From Cristatella mucedo (Eukaryota; Bryozoa; Phylactolaemata; Cristatellidae): a DNA stretch of 64,000 nucleotides. Position numbers and translations under genes: made by a program. Each line of letters starts with the position of its first letter. Positions within the stretch are counted from its first letter, which is position 1. The stretch covers positions 8,251,001 to 8,315,000 of the forward strand of contig WPIO01000002.1 in NCBI GenBank assembly GCA_009760855.2, in the 5' to 3' direction. Below are positions 13,464 to 25,431 of this stretch, piece after piece. The notes under the pieces were generated by a model, which saw only the letters and a program-made list of their open reading frames with translations, had not been told where the DNA came from and searched no databases.

Positions 13464-13605
13464 CTGGTTTGTCCCAGTGGTGAAATTGCTCGCCCCGACC
13501 AAGGCCTGGCCATAGTCGTGGGTTTAACCCCGGTTGCATACGTTAAGCGCCTGAATACAGATCTAGTTTCCTTATGGCGATGTACAAATGAACTATATTA
13601 AGAAT
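13464..13605 (+). mobile_element. SINE1 copy, + orientation
   Basis: TGGTTTGTCCCAGTGGTGAA is the A-box head, CGACCAAGGCCTGGC the middle and GTCGTGGGTTTAACCCC the B-box region. TTAAGCGCCTGAATACAGAT and TTATGGCGATGTACAAATGA form the LINE-like tail. It aligns along its whole length with the - strand copy at 8109-8255. Confidence 0.75.
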
Positions 13606-14890
13606 TCAACCGTATGCGTCACATGGCCAAAAAGCGTCCACGATTCAATCGAGATGGATCAAAGAAGGGTGGATCAAAGAATTATATATAAGGATATATT
13701 AATTATATTACGATTATATAGGATGAAGATTATATTGATTATATATGAACATAAGTTAAAAGAAGAGAATGATCCTCGCGTTGCAAAATGTCTATAGCAA
13801 CATTGCATTAGTTGAAAAAATCAATCGCATCCTCAGTAGACAGTACTAACGAATCCAAGCATTAGTATCAATCAGAAACGCACTGAAAAGCATTTTTTAT
13901 TATGTGCAACAAGGCGAAATATCACTAAGATTTCGTACAACCTCACGGTATTTCATATCCGGATCTGTCTCTGTAGTTTTCAGAGAAACATTGCTACAGA
14001 ATTATGAGCAATGATCTTATAGTCCACTCCAGAAACTACATACATGTGGTTAGAATTCATGACGGCGAAATTTAGCATAGCGAAAGTTAATAAACAACAA
14101 TAAGAAGGCAGTACGTTTGTTCTAGTTCAACGGCTGACTCGAAGCAGAAGCAATGTAATTTTTAATGACAGCAGTGTAGAATGATTTACCGATAGAAGCC
14201 TAAAAATTGTCAGTAATTATGGCCGTTGCTGAAGCTTGTTATTGAATCCAAAGACTATAAGATTTTTTACTTTTCATTATAATTTCAAGTGGAACTTTTA
14301 TTAATTGTAAACATCAATTAAAATTAATAGCTGTAACAAGCATCAAGTAGTAGTTTACTGATATTCATCTACTGCCACAGGGCACAGTTAATTTTTGAAG
14401 ACTAAGATAAGGCTAAAATTACAAAGATAAGAATATAATATTGTTTTTAGAGCATGCAACCGTCTATGGCGTGACTCTGTAAGACTTAGCTGCTGACAAG
14501 TATTATAAAAGTTGTAAAGCTATTCGCACTATCATATTTAGACAAGCATGACAAGCAAAGCCATTCTGCTAGTATCAATTTGCTAGAGAAAATAAGTAGA
14601 AAATTCTCACAGCTTCACCATTGAATAGCAACCTAATTTTTCTATGATAACAACGTAGATATTAGAAGTAGATGTGTACCATAGATATACGTTTTGGGCT
14701 GAGACTGAACGGATTCATTGTCGTTGTACTTAAAATAGCCACAAATGAGTTTCAGACTAGCATTGATTCCCTGATGTTTACAGAAAACGTAACTAAAAGC
14801 ATTTCAAACTATCATTAAATGAGGCGTAAATACTAAAAACAATGTCTATTTACGTTTGGATCCGGAGTGACGAAAAAGTATGGTTATATA
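13606..14890. other. AT-rich spacer, nothing recognised
   Basis: It starts with a TATATTA-rich stretch (13680-13755) that may be the drawn-out tail of the SINE1 copy. No gene is seen. Confidence 0.4.
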
Positions 14891-14894
14891 CATA

Positions 14895-15705
14895 GTCAGT
14901 GCAGGTGGGCGAGAAGTATTGAGAAGTGGCAACGGCGATGCTCACGACAGACATAGCTGCAGAGTTTTGCGCCAACTACAAGTGCCTGATTGCAGACGCT
15001 GGTAGACAAGCGATCGCCGAGTTACAGAAATCGAGGCCAGATGCAACGAATGCACGAACCAGTTTAGATGTAGCACCCTTGTTGGATATGCTACGTATAT
15101 AACTCACTGGATTATATACAATGGCTAGCGTTAGATTACTCGTGCTCACGTAACCAGTGACGGTTTAGAGAAGCCACTTTCTGCCGTTCGTAGGAGTAGG
15201 GATAACTAGGAGTATTTGAGTACTTCTAATCACTAGAGGAGTGACGACTTAAAATTTTTGAATAATGGCGTTTTCACTATTACTAATAATGGTCCCAATC
15301 GGAAAAATTAACTTTTTATAATAAAACGTATATTTTCTTGAATATAGGTTTTCTTAGCATACCCTAGAGTTATAGAGAAATCAAAGGTCTTAATCTGTTT
15401 GTGCAGGGAAACGAGTTTTACTGCAATATACGGATACTTTAAGCACATTGATATTTTTTTAAGCGTGCTAAATATGACGATGTAATTGTATAATTTTGAA
15501 TAACCTTAACATTATCTCTTCTTGATAACAGAAGAAATGTTAGTGCTATTCCATTTACAGGATCATTGCTTTTTGTAAGTTGGAAAACTGGCTAATATCT
15601 GTAGATATTTGAATCAGTCTTTGGACTGACACCCAGTGCATTCAGTTCTATGAATTTAGGTGCTTGGAACTTTGAGATGTTGGCAGTCCATAGACATTTA
15701 TAATT
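14895..15705. repeat. old tandem duplication, copy 1
   Basis: It contains a - strand F1 fragment (14895-15095) followed by about 600 bp of unique sequence. The same order occurs again about 1.3 kb to the right. The clearest matches are TTAGATTACTCGTGCTCA (15132) with TTAGATTACTCGCGCTCA (16409), and TTGGACTGAC (15621) with TTGGGCTGAC (16923) plus flanks. Confidence 0.6.
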
Positions 15706-15814
15706 GAGATTTACAAAATGTGAGTATTACGCCTTCGGAGACCTAAATCTCTTTTTAGACATTTTAAAGAGGCTGTACAGAAAACATTGCCTAATGTTAG
15801 TCGTTAAAACGGCA

Positions 15815-16375
15815 AGCAGCAGGCACAAAATAAGAAAGCATAAAAACACGAATGACGAATCGCAAAGACCCACTACAGCTGCGATAAACGGAGTGTTTAG
15901 GCTTCTTTTTAAATGTCATCATGCCAAGGAATGTTGCGATGTGGGTCGCGAGTGAGTTCCATGCTTAGGGAGCTCTCGAATTAAAGGCAAGATCTTCAAA
16001 GGTTGCGAGGTTCGTACGAGGAATAACATACCGATTCGAGACAAAACAATGAGTTGCACAATGCTTGGCCTTGTGGGGATGCAGTTCCATAGGTAGAATA
16101 CAACCACAGATTGAAGGGACCTAAAACTAGTGACAGAATCTTGAATTTGATACACTGCTTGATTGCGAGCCAGTGCAAGTGAGTGGGAAGTGGTATGATG
16201 TGGCAACTGCGAAGCTCGTGAGAGACGATCAAGACGCTGCAGAGTCGTACACCAACTTTGAGAGCCTGAACTCGTGCTCCCCCCAGAGCAGCAAGCAGTG
16301 AGTTGCATAAGTCGAGACTGGATGCTGCAGGTGCATGGGACAGTTTAGATGTACTATTCCTGTTGAATATTCTTT
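15815..16375 (-). mobile_element. LINE F1 3' fragment within duplication copy 2
   Basis: The - strand shows the F1 C-terminal region. ELRSCHIIPLPTHLHWLAI (15996-16232 frame) corresponds to the CHITPLLADLHWLPV motif of the reference copy. Several frameshifts are present and the 3' tail is lost. Confidence 0.75.
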
Positions 16376-17010
16376 ATGTCTCACTAGATCAGTGACAATA
16401 GCAAGCTTTAGATTACTCGCGCTCAAAATATCGGCGACGGCTTAGGCCAGTCGATTTGTGCTGTTGTGTGAGTGGTGATAACGGCCGGGCAGTGGAGTGC
16501 TCACAATCGCGGGAGGAGAGACCACTGATAGCTGTTAGACAGCTGATAGCTGATGCCTTATAGCTTTTTTCAGTAGTAACAGCGCTCTAAAGCGGAATAA
16601 GCTTAGTCTTTATGCTATACCGTAAATTTTAATGAATATAAATTTGCTTTGCGTAAGCGATCTTTACCATGAAATCAAAATGTTGAATCGGTAGGTGTAC
16701 TGAAAAGGGTTTACTGCAATTTAGGAATATTCTAAGAACATCATTAGTATTGAATTTAAAAGTACTACATATGCTAAATTCATTGTATGATTGAGAATAA
16801 ATTAAGCGCTATCAATTCTTGAAGGCTGAAAACCTAGATGGGATCTAAACCTGGACCATTGAAGGATATTGCTTTTCCTTAGAGAAAAACTGCCCAATGT
16901 CTACAGTTTTCTGAATAAGCCTTTGGGCTGACTAACAATTCATTCAAATTCGACGACATTTGGCACTCGGAGCTTTTAAACGTTGACAGTGCATATACAG
17001 TGGCTTACAT
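16130..17010. repeat. old tandem duplication, copy 2
   Basis: Right-hand partner of 14895-15705, including part of the F1 fragment and the unique downstream sequence to about 17010. The offset drifts from about 1277 to about 1302 bases, so indels have accumulated. Confidence 0.55.
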
Positions 17011-17319
17011 TAGTTAGTTATGATGCATCAAGATCTAACAAAGAGTAGCATGCAGAATCTCTTGTCCGCTTGATATTGACCTTGGCGAGTTAATAGATGG
17101 TTGTTTGAGTTCTGTCGTGTACGATATTCCTTTCTATCCTGCTAACACTTAGACAATCAGCATATGCATTTATAGGCATAAACCAGCATACTTATAAAGC
17201 TAAAGCTATAGAAAATTCGCAGGTTTCATAGTATCAGCGACTTGAACAGCTGATATTCGTCCCATCTGCTACCAATTATCCACTTTTGGAGTGTTATTCA
17301 CACTCAGTCACGGTCATTG

Positions 17320-17705
17320 ACCTGTGCCTATATTCCTGCAAGATGCCTCAATCGTTGGGCTGAAGACTATGCTAGCAGCTATTTGGCTGGATAATACTGC
17401 CTCCAACCTGGAAAATAATTTATATGAATGCATGCAAATCACTTCATGATGATTCCTTAGTTGGCCTTGCCAGTCTCCCAATCTAAACCCCATTGAGCAT
17501 CTATGGGACAGGTTGGAGTGCTCACTTAGAGCTGAGAATAGCATCTCGTCTTCCCCCCGAGCAGCTTTTTAGTCGGCTTAAGCATCTGTGGGACTGCATT
17601 AATCCGGATGTTTATAGAAAGCTGACTGAGTCAATGCCCTGGCGAATATATGATGTAGTAAAGAATTGGGGTGGTCTGACCTCCTTTTGTGTGGGTATCG
17701 ATTAG
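17320..17705 (+). pseudogene. Tc1/mariner-like transposase, C-terminal remnant
   Basis: Near 17470 one frame reads WPCQSPNLNPIEHLWDRLE, the hallmark around the third catalytic acid (E) of Tc1-family DDE transposases. After a frameshift, 17560-17704 reads LFSRLKHLWDCINPDVYRKL and later KNWGGLTSF. This matches the family ending (L..L...W..I....V..RL..SM......GG.T.Y). The first two catalytic aspartates and the DNA-binding domain are not recognisable, and no terminal inverted repeats are visible. Confidence 0.8.
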
Positions 17706-17858
17706 AGCACGAATAGCCTTATTTCTGACAATAGAAAATATTAAAACACCCCAGTGGGCTTGCTTTCAGTGAAGTTTGACGAAGAGCGAGTGAATCAACG
17801 GACTGGACTGAGGCTTGGTGGTGGTACCTATTCACTCCCGTAAATACTTTTGTATTTG

Positions 17859-17900
17859 AGTGTGTGTGTGTGTGTGTGTGTGTGCGTGTGTGTGTGTGCT
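17859..17900. repeat. (TG)n microsatellite
   Basis: About 42 bp of TG repeats with two interruptions (CG, CT). Confidence 0.95.
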
Positions 17901-18633
17901 TGTGCATGTATTTCCAACGCCATGAACATCCTTAAAATTGGTTGCACTCTATCGGGTTGGACTGCAATCGCAGCACGGACTGGCATTCTGGCCAGGTCGC
18001 TGTCACACGTTGTCCCACTTTGAACTCGAGTAGACCAAGAAGTACAAAAACAAAATCAGCCGTTCATCTCCCCCGACAGGCTGGGATGGTAAGTGAATAG
18101 TAGATGGTGCTTCCCGATCACCAGGTCGCTAAACACCACTTCAAGAAATCCGCGAAGTGGATTTATTTGGCCTCAAGCTTTGTCGCAACGACCTGTTTAA
18201 AGTATCGAGATCAAGTGATTTTTGGTGTGTGCTCAAATTCCAGACCTTCCAAGTAAAGCTGGATTTTGGCAGACTCTCTGCCAATTCTGTACTATCTCTC
18301 TGCAGCGTGCTACATGCAGCCGACTTATCACCACGCCTCTGTTTACTGTTACTGAGCGGTAGAGTTCTACGCAAGACGAGAGCCATCATAGCTGAGACGT
18401 TGCATGTGGTCGGGTAAAGTCTCGGCGAGCCAGGGATGCCGCCTATAGCTCATCGTGCATTTACGCAGTTTCTTTGTCTATTGATAATCATTTGGAGTCA
18501 ATAACTGAATCGCGACCCCGCACGAGAGCCCAACTTAGGCCAAACCTTCTTTAGCCTCAGGCAGTGCTGCTTACTTAGGGAGATGAGGTCATATTCTCAC
18601 CCTGAGAGCAGCCATACGCTGATAAGAAGGCCG
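17901..18633. other. upstream region of gene A, nothing recognised
   Basis: The open frames at 18141-18389 (-) and 18157-18417 (+) overlap on opposite strands and show no motif. Confidence 0.4.
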
Positions 18634-18715
18634 TTATATACATATATATATATATACAAGCCGTTTAATGTTGCAGCTCCAGCTTCAGTGATTCGTTGTC
18701 ACCTGGTGAACAGAG
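18634..18715 (+). promoter_or_regulatory. gene A core promoter and non-coding leader exon (predicted)
   Basis: A TA-rich run ends in TATATACAAG (18651-18660). A TCAGT initiator-like site has its A at 18687, about 30 bases downstream. The leader exon would run 18687-18715, ending ..GTGAACAGAG before a strong donor GTAAG. The leader intron (18716-18811) closes at CTTCTTACAG, leaving 15 bases before the ATG at 18827. Genes B and C have the same layout. The start site itself is inferred. Confidence 0.6.
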
Positions 18716-18826
18716 GTAAGCTGCATCAACTGAAGTCGCTGATACATTCCCGCAAGGTGGCTAATAGACTGCAGTGATGAATACGGCAGCGTCTAATCCG
18801 CCTTCTTACAGCTCCGAGTGTAAAAG

Positions 18827-21407
18827 ATGAGAGTAGCCATCTTCTTTACGATCGCCATAGCCGGCGCATTCGCCGCTGATATTCCTCCATTCGTCTGCAC
18901 GAGCAGCAGTGCGTTCGTCTGCAAGTTCCACGAGATCGGACACAACATCAAGCACACTGCCATCGGTCTTGGCGACAAGCTTGCTGACGTTGGCTTGAAG
19001 ATTCTGGACGCCACAATTTCTCAGAGTACCGATATCATCCTTGAAGGCTCTAAAGGTAATTTCTTCTATGCACGTTTATTCGCGCTTGACTAGTCGCATT
19101 CTACGCTTGACGTGCTTCTGATGTGAGCTTCGTATGAGCGCTACGTGCGCGCGACTTGACTTTCTCTGGCAAGGCAAGCAGCTCGAGCGGTCGGCCTGCT
19201 AGCGTCGCAGCCAGATTTGCTTCATCCGGAATTTCTTCCCAGCTGTCACCGTAACTCTCCTCGACCATTTCAACGGAATTGGCAAGCGAGAGCTGAAGCT
19301 AGTCGCCGATATCCAAAATATCGTCGAGCAAGGGAAGCAGCTGCTCAAGTCTGTCGGACAAGGCTTGAAGGTGACTACTTGTTGCAGTCCCGCTCGCCAG
19401 CGAACCCACAGGGCACGCGTGACACGTTCGACTAACGTGATTCTTCGATCGGTTCTCTTTTTTCAAAGGACAACCTCAAGAGCGTGATTACCAAGATTGT
19501 CGGTGTCATAAACGATGCCAACTCACTGAACATTGGCGGCGACTTTGTTGGAGAGGTTGACAATGCCGTAGGTAAGACGATAAAGTGTGAGCCCGTCAGC
19601 AGGACGTTGTTTTCGTTTCTCTCGTGATATAATTCCAAAGGAAGAATCAAGATGGAACTAGTAGCCCGCGCTGCGCAATTCCACCATTGATATGGAGGAT
19701 TTTTATCTTTGTGGCGCATATGCTGAATGAGCACGGAATGAAGCAGTGAGTAGCATAGAGACAGAGCCGATATTAAACCGGAACCCCCAGGCGACAGTTT
19801 TTGTTGCCCAGAGATCTATGGAAACGTTAAAATCCATTCGCTTCGGCTGCTGGGACCTCTGAGAAGCACCATTTCGTTGAAAATAAATTATGCTGCTCCA
19901 GTGCGTACCTGAACGATGCCTAGAAGAGAAGTACGGTGCAATTCATTCGCTAATTGATTTTCTGCAATTGGAGTGCTTACCCAGGTGCCTCTTGGTTCTT
20001 TTTGCAGGTCAGTTCAAGGGCAAGGCTAGCGATGCGATCGCTCTTGTGCAGCAGGGCCTCAAGGACCTCGTTAGCCGTGTAATTGCTAAGGTAAGCCGGC
20101 CAATCGCTGTTTAATTAAGAGCCGCTCAAACCTGGTTTCGCTCAGATTGGTTTCCCTAAAGGCATGCCGTTTGTCGTGGACAGGTCGGTGACAACAAAAG
20201 AGGAATCTCCGACATTCTTAAGGGAGCGACTAGTGCTCTGCAGAATGCAGTGAAAGGAGTGTCCGATGCATTCGCTCCAGCAGTCAAGGGAATCATCGAT
20301 GTAAGTCAGCTCAGATAGGTCACATCGGTATGCTATCTAGGAGAACTGCGGCAGCCCTTTGATCGAGCCGTTACATTTATCTGTGTAATTTTTCCTGCTT
20401 TCTTCAAACAGCAAGTCGCAAATCTCGGCAACGCTGCCAAGGATCATGCGACCAACGTAATTGCCAACCTCCAGAAATCCGTAGAAGATCTCGGTGCTAA
20501 GCTGGCTGTACATGCCGGAACCTTGGTGGATCAGGGCAAGAACGCCCTGCAGCAGAGCGTCGACGCTCTGAACCAGATCAAGAGTGCCGTTGGCGACATT
20601 GCAGGCAAGTCAGCTACGGTAGTCCTATCATGTTTAGACTATCCTCCTCATCTTCCATGGATTCTTATTCAAAATATGTAATTTAGTGCTTTCCATAAAA
20701 CATTTTCGTAAATGCGCCAGCTCAAATTTTGGAGCAGTTATTCTAGTACATGCGCATCTCTTTTGTTTCTAGAATTCCTGTAGCCAGTAATTCCTTAATC
20801 ATTTTCAGAAACTCAAAAAGCTTTAACCCACAAACCTTCCAGTTGGATAATTTTGTTGGGCAGCTAAAGCAAATAATGTAATTAGAGATAATTGGGGCTG
20901 CAAGGCCCTTTCAATGAATTGGATCTGCCTACCAATGAGACCTCCTTGCTCCTCCAGTGTGCACTAGAAATGCTGGCTCATCGGCTTATAATCGTGTGCC
21001 AGTTACTCGCACTAAATTGAAACTCTTTGATGATTAGATCTGATTCTGTTGGCATCGAAGGTTTGGAGCCCGCTTCCGGCTAAGGTTAATGTGTGCAATC
21101 GTTTTGTATCGTTTTGTTTACAGCTAATGACGCACAGGTTCTACACAGCTTTCCCTTGGCTACACTGAAATTTCTTCTAGTGCTCATTGAGAAATAGCTT
21201 ATACATTATTCAGTTCATGTTACTAACCAGAAGGGGCAGTCATACTTGCCCACGGTCTTTAGTGTCTCCATTTGCGTCTTTTGGATACTTTCTAAGCTTA
21301 AGGTTATGTATGCCATTAAGTCTTAGTTAATATCTCTCTTACAGTAAGTTTAACGCACCTGCAAAATATAAAATGTAATTAATGCGGTTTTATATATACA
21401 CATATAC

Positions 21408-21449
<42 letters not shown>

Positions 21450-21917
21450 ATATTTATACAAGCAGTTAAATTATGCACCTCCAGCTTAAGTGATTCGTTG
21501 TCACCTGGTGAACAGAGGTAAGTGCTTCAACTGAAGTCACTGATACATTCCCGCAAGGTGGCTAATAAAAATATAATTAATGTTATTATAGCACCCCAAG
21601 AGAACTTCATCTCTATTCAGGTGCTTCGCATATGCCACAGTGCTCGACCCCACGACCTTAGCCAGATCTTGGTCGGGGGGGGGGGGGGGAGCACCTTAAT
21701 CGCTGGACCAAACACCTAGATAGTGATTTAGCACTCTGAAAGAGAATTATTAGTTATCAATTATTGCTGTCATTTTTATTAATTCAGCCTAATTAATGCA
21801 TTCTACGTTGCAGCTGGGGCTGTTGACAAGGTTAAGGACACAATTGGAAGCGTCATCAACACTGGAAAGGATGCAATTGGCACCGTCGTTGACCATGTCA
21901 ATAACGTTGTTGGTTAG
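18827..21917 (+). CDS. Gene A: secreted amphipathic-helix protein, 318 aa, 7 coding exons
   Basis: Exons: 18827-19055, 19243-19370, 19469-19571, 20008-20090, 20184-20300, 20412-20604, 21814-21917. Frames join without stops, and boundaries match genes B and C. Residues 1-16 are a hydrophobic signal peptide, followed by ADIPPF and Cys24/Cys32 (CTSSSAFVC), probably a disulfide. The rest is helical, Ala/Lys/Asp/Val/Gly-rich, without Trp or further Cys. Exon 6 can be written as 11-residue repeats (for example KDHATNVIANL, AVHAGTLVDQG). GKREL (residues 90-94) and KRGISD (186-191) are shared by all three paralogs. Intron 6 (20605-21813) begins with GC, not GT, and holds a promoter-like duplication and a SINE1. 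Exon 4 is 9 bases shorter than in B and C. Family unknown; by architecture it resembles exchangeable apolipoproteins or LEA-like helical proteins. Function is inferred only. Confidence 0.9.
21395..21566 (+). promoter_or_regulatory. duplicate of gene A promoter/leader exon inside its intron 6
   Basis: After a TA-repeat (about 21398-21452), the sequence from ACAAGCAGTT to GGTGGCTAATA (about 21457-21566) matches 18656-18766 at roughly 90% by eye. The TATA-like TATACAAG, the leader exon ending GTGAACAGAG and the donor GTAAG are kept. The initiator TCAGT has become TAAGT. It abuts the tail of a SINE1. Confidence 0.75.
21567..21718 (-). mobile_element. SINE1 copy with poly-G expansion
   Basis: On the - strand it has the SINE1 head (GTTTGGTCCAGCGATTAAGG), the B-box region and the F1-like tail. 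A run of 15 G (+ strand 21675-21689) has grown at the GGTCGGGCG site of the element. Confidence 0.8.
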
Positions 21918-21959
21918 ATGATACAGAATCTTAAAAATGTTTAACATACATTTTATTTT

Positions 21960-21965
21960 ATTAAA
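21960..21965 (+). terminator. gene A poly(A) signal ATTAAA
   Basis: ATTAAA lies 43 bases after the stop, giving a short 3' UTR. The same hexamer is used in gene B. Confidence 0.6.
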
Positions 21966-21969
21966 GCAG

Positions 21970-23514
21970 TAACAATCTACGCCAAAACGTTTTACTTCTC
22001 AAGAGAACAAGCATGCGATCGTGGACGAATTTAATTTACCCCAAGACCAAAGGTGAAATAGTATCACTTAATTTAGTTGTGAGACCTATAATGACAACAT
22101 TTTTTAATTTCAGATTTGTTTCTCACTATCAGCCAGCAATCTCTTCAAAATGACTTCGAACATCATCCTGCTCAAATGGACATAATTTCAGCTGAACAAT
22201 TTATTAACGAGTTTAAGTTAAATTTCGTTTTTTAATGACGACTTGATATTAAATTCGCAATCGATATACCATACACAATGAGCTTTTCACTAGTAAAACC
22301 AGTGGTCTAGATTCCGATACTTATCTCAAAAATTAACATTTGGAGACGTGGTTCTAGGCCATCCTTATTACTTGCTCAAAAACTTCAGGTTAAATTCAGG
22401 TTTTAAAACTATTTTTGGAAGTTCTGGCTTTAGTATGCTACATTTAGCATAGCACGCTAGTAATATAAGTGCATAATTAATCAATAAAAAATCGATCTTT
22501 TTAAATTGGCTTTTCGGTCGAATTTAAGATTGAATAATAATCAAATAATAAGGTTAGCTTTGGCTGCATACTTTCATCGCTCTATCATTCCCTGCAGTTT
22601 CTCTGAGGCAGTGCTAACTGTTGCCTACAAATGTTAAGAAACTTCAGCAATATTTTATTTTAGGTGTACACAACGAGAAGCTATATTTTTGTAAATTGAA
22701 ATTTTACGTTCGCAGACAATAAGGTGATGCTTGACATCGGCAAGATTCAAATATACAATAAATTTACATCCAACTAACTAGGAGGGAATTCTACTATTTA
22801 TTGCAGATTAAACAAGTGGTATCTGTATAGTCTCGATTTTGACATCTAGATCAAGCAATGGAGACAAGTGAACGTAAAAAATATCCGCTTCAGCTAATAT
22901 ATGTACTATAGATTTTCAATTGGGCCAGTCAAGATTAGCCAATATAGATGAACAACAATGAATACGTCAAAGTATTTAAGATGCGTCACAGTCCGTAAAA
23001 AGTAGAATTGAACAAGCATTGATTGAAACATTGAGCTACATCATGCTTATCGAGCCTTATCGAGCGAGCTCCAGTTCATTACTAGATGCTTTGCTACATT
23101 AGACCTGTTAATCAGATGACGGCCATCGGACTTCACGATCAAGGTTTTTAATGTTGGCTATCCGGTTTTTTGTCCTGCTATCCACAAGTTTTAGCGGCTT
23201 TATATATAGGAAGAGAGTCGATAAAAACGTACACCACTATCGTGTAGCCACAAACAAGTAAACGCAAAAATAGTTTCTAATGGTGTTTGCTAGACAAAAA
23301 TTTGACTTTTCTGCACACCCAATTTGGGCAACAAGATAGGTATCGAATCGTAGTAGCAGATCTAAAACAGGAAAATTTCTACCTATATTATAATTTAAAT
23401 ACTAAAACTGAATGAGCTAAACCGTAACTCCTTAGGTGTATAATATTGCAGATCGCCGTATAAATCTTCTAATTTAAGAATTCCTATCCAACGGTTGAGT
23501 TAATCAATTGCTGA
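21970..23514. other. AT-rich spacer, nothing recognised
   Basis: No coding frame above background and no match to the window's repeat families. Confidence 0.45.
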
Positions 23515-24950
23515 CGAGCGTGAGGGCCTGGTCTCATTAGCAAGTTTTTCTGTATTGCCTGGCTTAACCTCAAACTCGAGGGAAGACTCCCTCTTCATTT
23601 AAGATGTCACCGAAAGTACAGTTAGATCTGTCTATCTAGATCTTGATCTGTCTGCTGCGTTCGACAACATTGATCACGAAGTTCTGCTTGAACGATTGAG
23701 AACCACGATCGGTCTGGCAGACGAAGCACTGTCGTGGTTTAAATCATACTTGTCTGATCGTGTTCAATCCGTGTCGTGTGGGGGTCAGGTCTCAGACATG
23801 AGAAGGGTCACATGTGGAGTCCCTCAAGGGTCTGTACTCGGTCCCTTGCTGTTCTCCATTTATACGCAACCTCTTGGAAAAGTGATTAAGGCCCATGGAA
23901 TGGGTTATCACTTCTATGCTGACGATACTCAGTTGTATTTTTTCATTTAAACCGTCAGAATCTGCTGCAGCAACTGAGAAACTGAATGCTTGCCTTGCCG
24001 ATATTCGATCCTGGATGTCGGAAAACTTCCTGAAATTAAATGACGATAAAACCGAACTGCTTCTCATAGGACACCCTAAGCGTGTGGCTGGATTAAGTGG
24101 CTTTGCTGTTCTAATAGGTGATGCTATTGTGTGACCTTCACCACGTGCTCGTAATCTAGGTGTCGTGTTCGACAGCTGCCTCAATTTCAAAAGCTTCATT
24201 CAGAAGACTGCCTCTACAGCTAGCCATCACATCCGATCCCTATCCAAGATTAGAAGCTGTCTCCCACAGTGGCTTGTAAAAAATTTAACTAGCTCTTTAG
24301 TTCTGTCTCGGCTTAATTATTGTAATTCTCTTTTGGCTGGGCTGCCAAAGAAAGCTATTATGCCACTACTGCGGACTATGAATATGGCTGCATGGCTGGT
24401 CTTCAAGTCCCAGCGGTTTGAGGACGTGTCACCTTTGCTGAAAGAGCTAGGACGGTTGCCGGTTGAGCAAAGGATACAGAGCAAAGTTCTTACGCTGACC
24501 CACAAGGCCCGCCACGGCTTGGCTCCTTCGTACCTAGCTGAACTGCTGCATCAGTTTCAGCCGGTTCTCGCCCTCAGGTCCTGTGCGGACAATAAATCAG
24601 CTGTCCCATTCCTCCGCTTAAAGACAGTTGGCGACAGAAGCTTTAGCTCTGCAGGTCCTAGACTGTGGAACTCGCTTCCACAATACTTAGGCAACGACAT
24701 CTACTCTCCAACTGCCGGCTATGGCACATCTTTTTCAGCGGTCCTGAGCTGCTACTTCTATGCTACTCACTACCTCAACTGCTCTCCTAACTCTGCTATG
24801 CTTCCCACTTTCTCTTTGTTGCGTGAGACGAAGTCTGCTGGCTACCGAATGCGTACCGAAAGCCGCTTAGGCTGTGATTGAGCTATACAAAACTCTCCTG
24901 CGTAACACCCACATGGTCTTTATGACTTTGTGGAGTTACTGACGGAGATA
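23515..24950 (+). mobile_element. LINE F2, RT half plus 3' end, fairly young
   Basis: The order of RT motifs is intact. LDLSAAFDNIDHEVLLERL (motif A) lies near 23640, GVPQGSVLGPLLFS near 23815 and FYADDTQLY (motif C) near 23912. FLKLNDDKTELLLIG follows near 24030, then NLGVVFDS and a 238-residue C-terminal frame to 24881. Damage is limited to a frameshift near 23940 and one in-frame TGA (24132-24134). The 3' UTR ends near 24950 (..GAGTTACTGACGGAGATACA). The endonuclease half is missing, so this is a 5'-truncated insertion. Confidence 0.85.
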
Positions 24951-25431
24951 CATTGCATAACATTACAGTTGACCCCTCTGGAGAGTTCTTCACCTTTGGC
25001 ACGACTCTGGGTCTGAGCTTCGGTGGTGCAGTGCGAAAGCCTCCTTTGAATTTGTTCCCAATTCAAGAGAGCCTGAATCTACGCGAGTCTAAAGTGAGCT
25101 ACTTGGCTTACCTAAAAAAAAATCGACCTTGTTTAGCATTTTGGCTACTGCATTTTCTTATGAGCATTAAATACTCAAAAGAAACTCAATTTGACCTCGA
25201 ATTCCGGTGGAGCATGAGCTGAATTACCTTTATATCAATTTAAAAAGAGAATGGCGTGTTACCTCTGTAGTAGCACATACAAGCAGCATGCCCGAATATG
25301 CCTCGTAAACTAATCCCTCAGCCTTGTAACCAGCCCCTCCTTGGAAACTTTGTAGCCGTCCCGGCCGAGACTTCCGGGAGAAGATTTGGGGCTGCAAGCT
25401 TGGTAAGCAGTGCTTATTTTAATCACAAATG

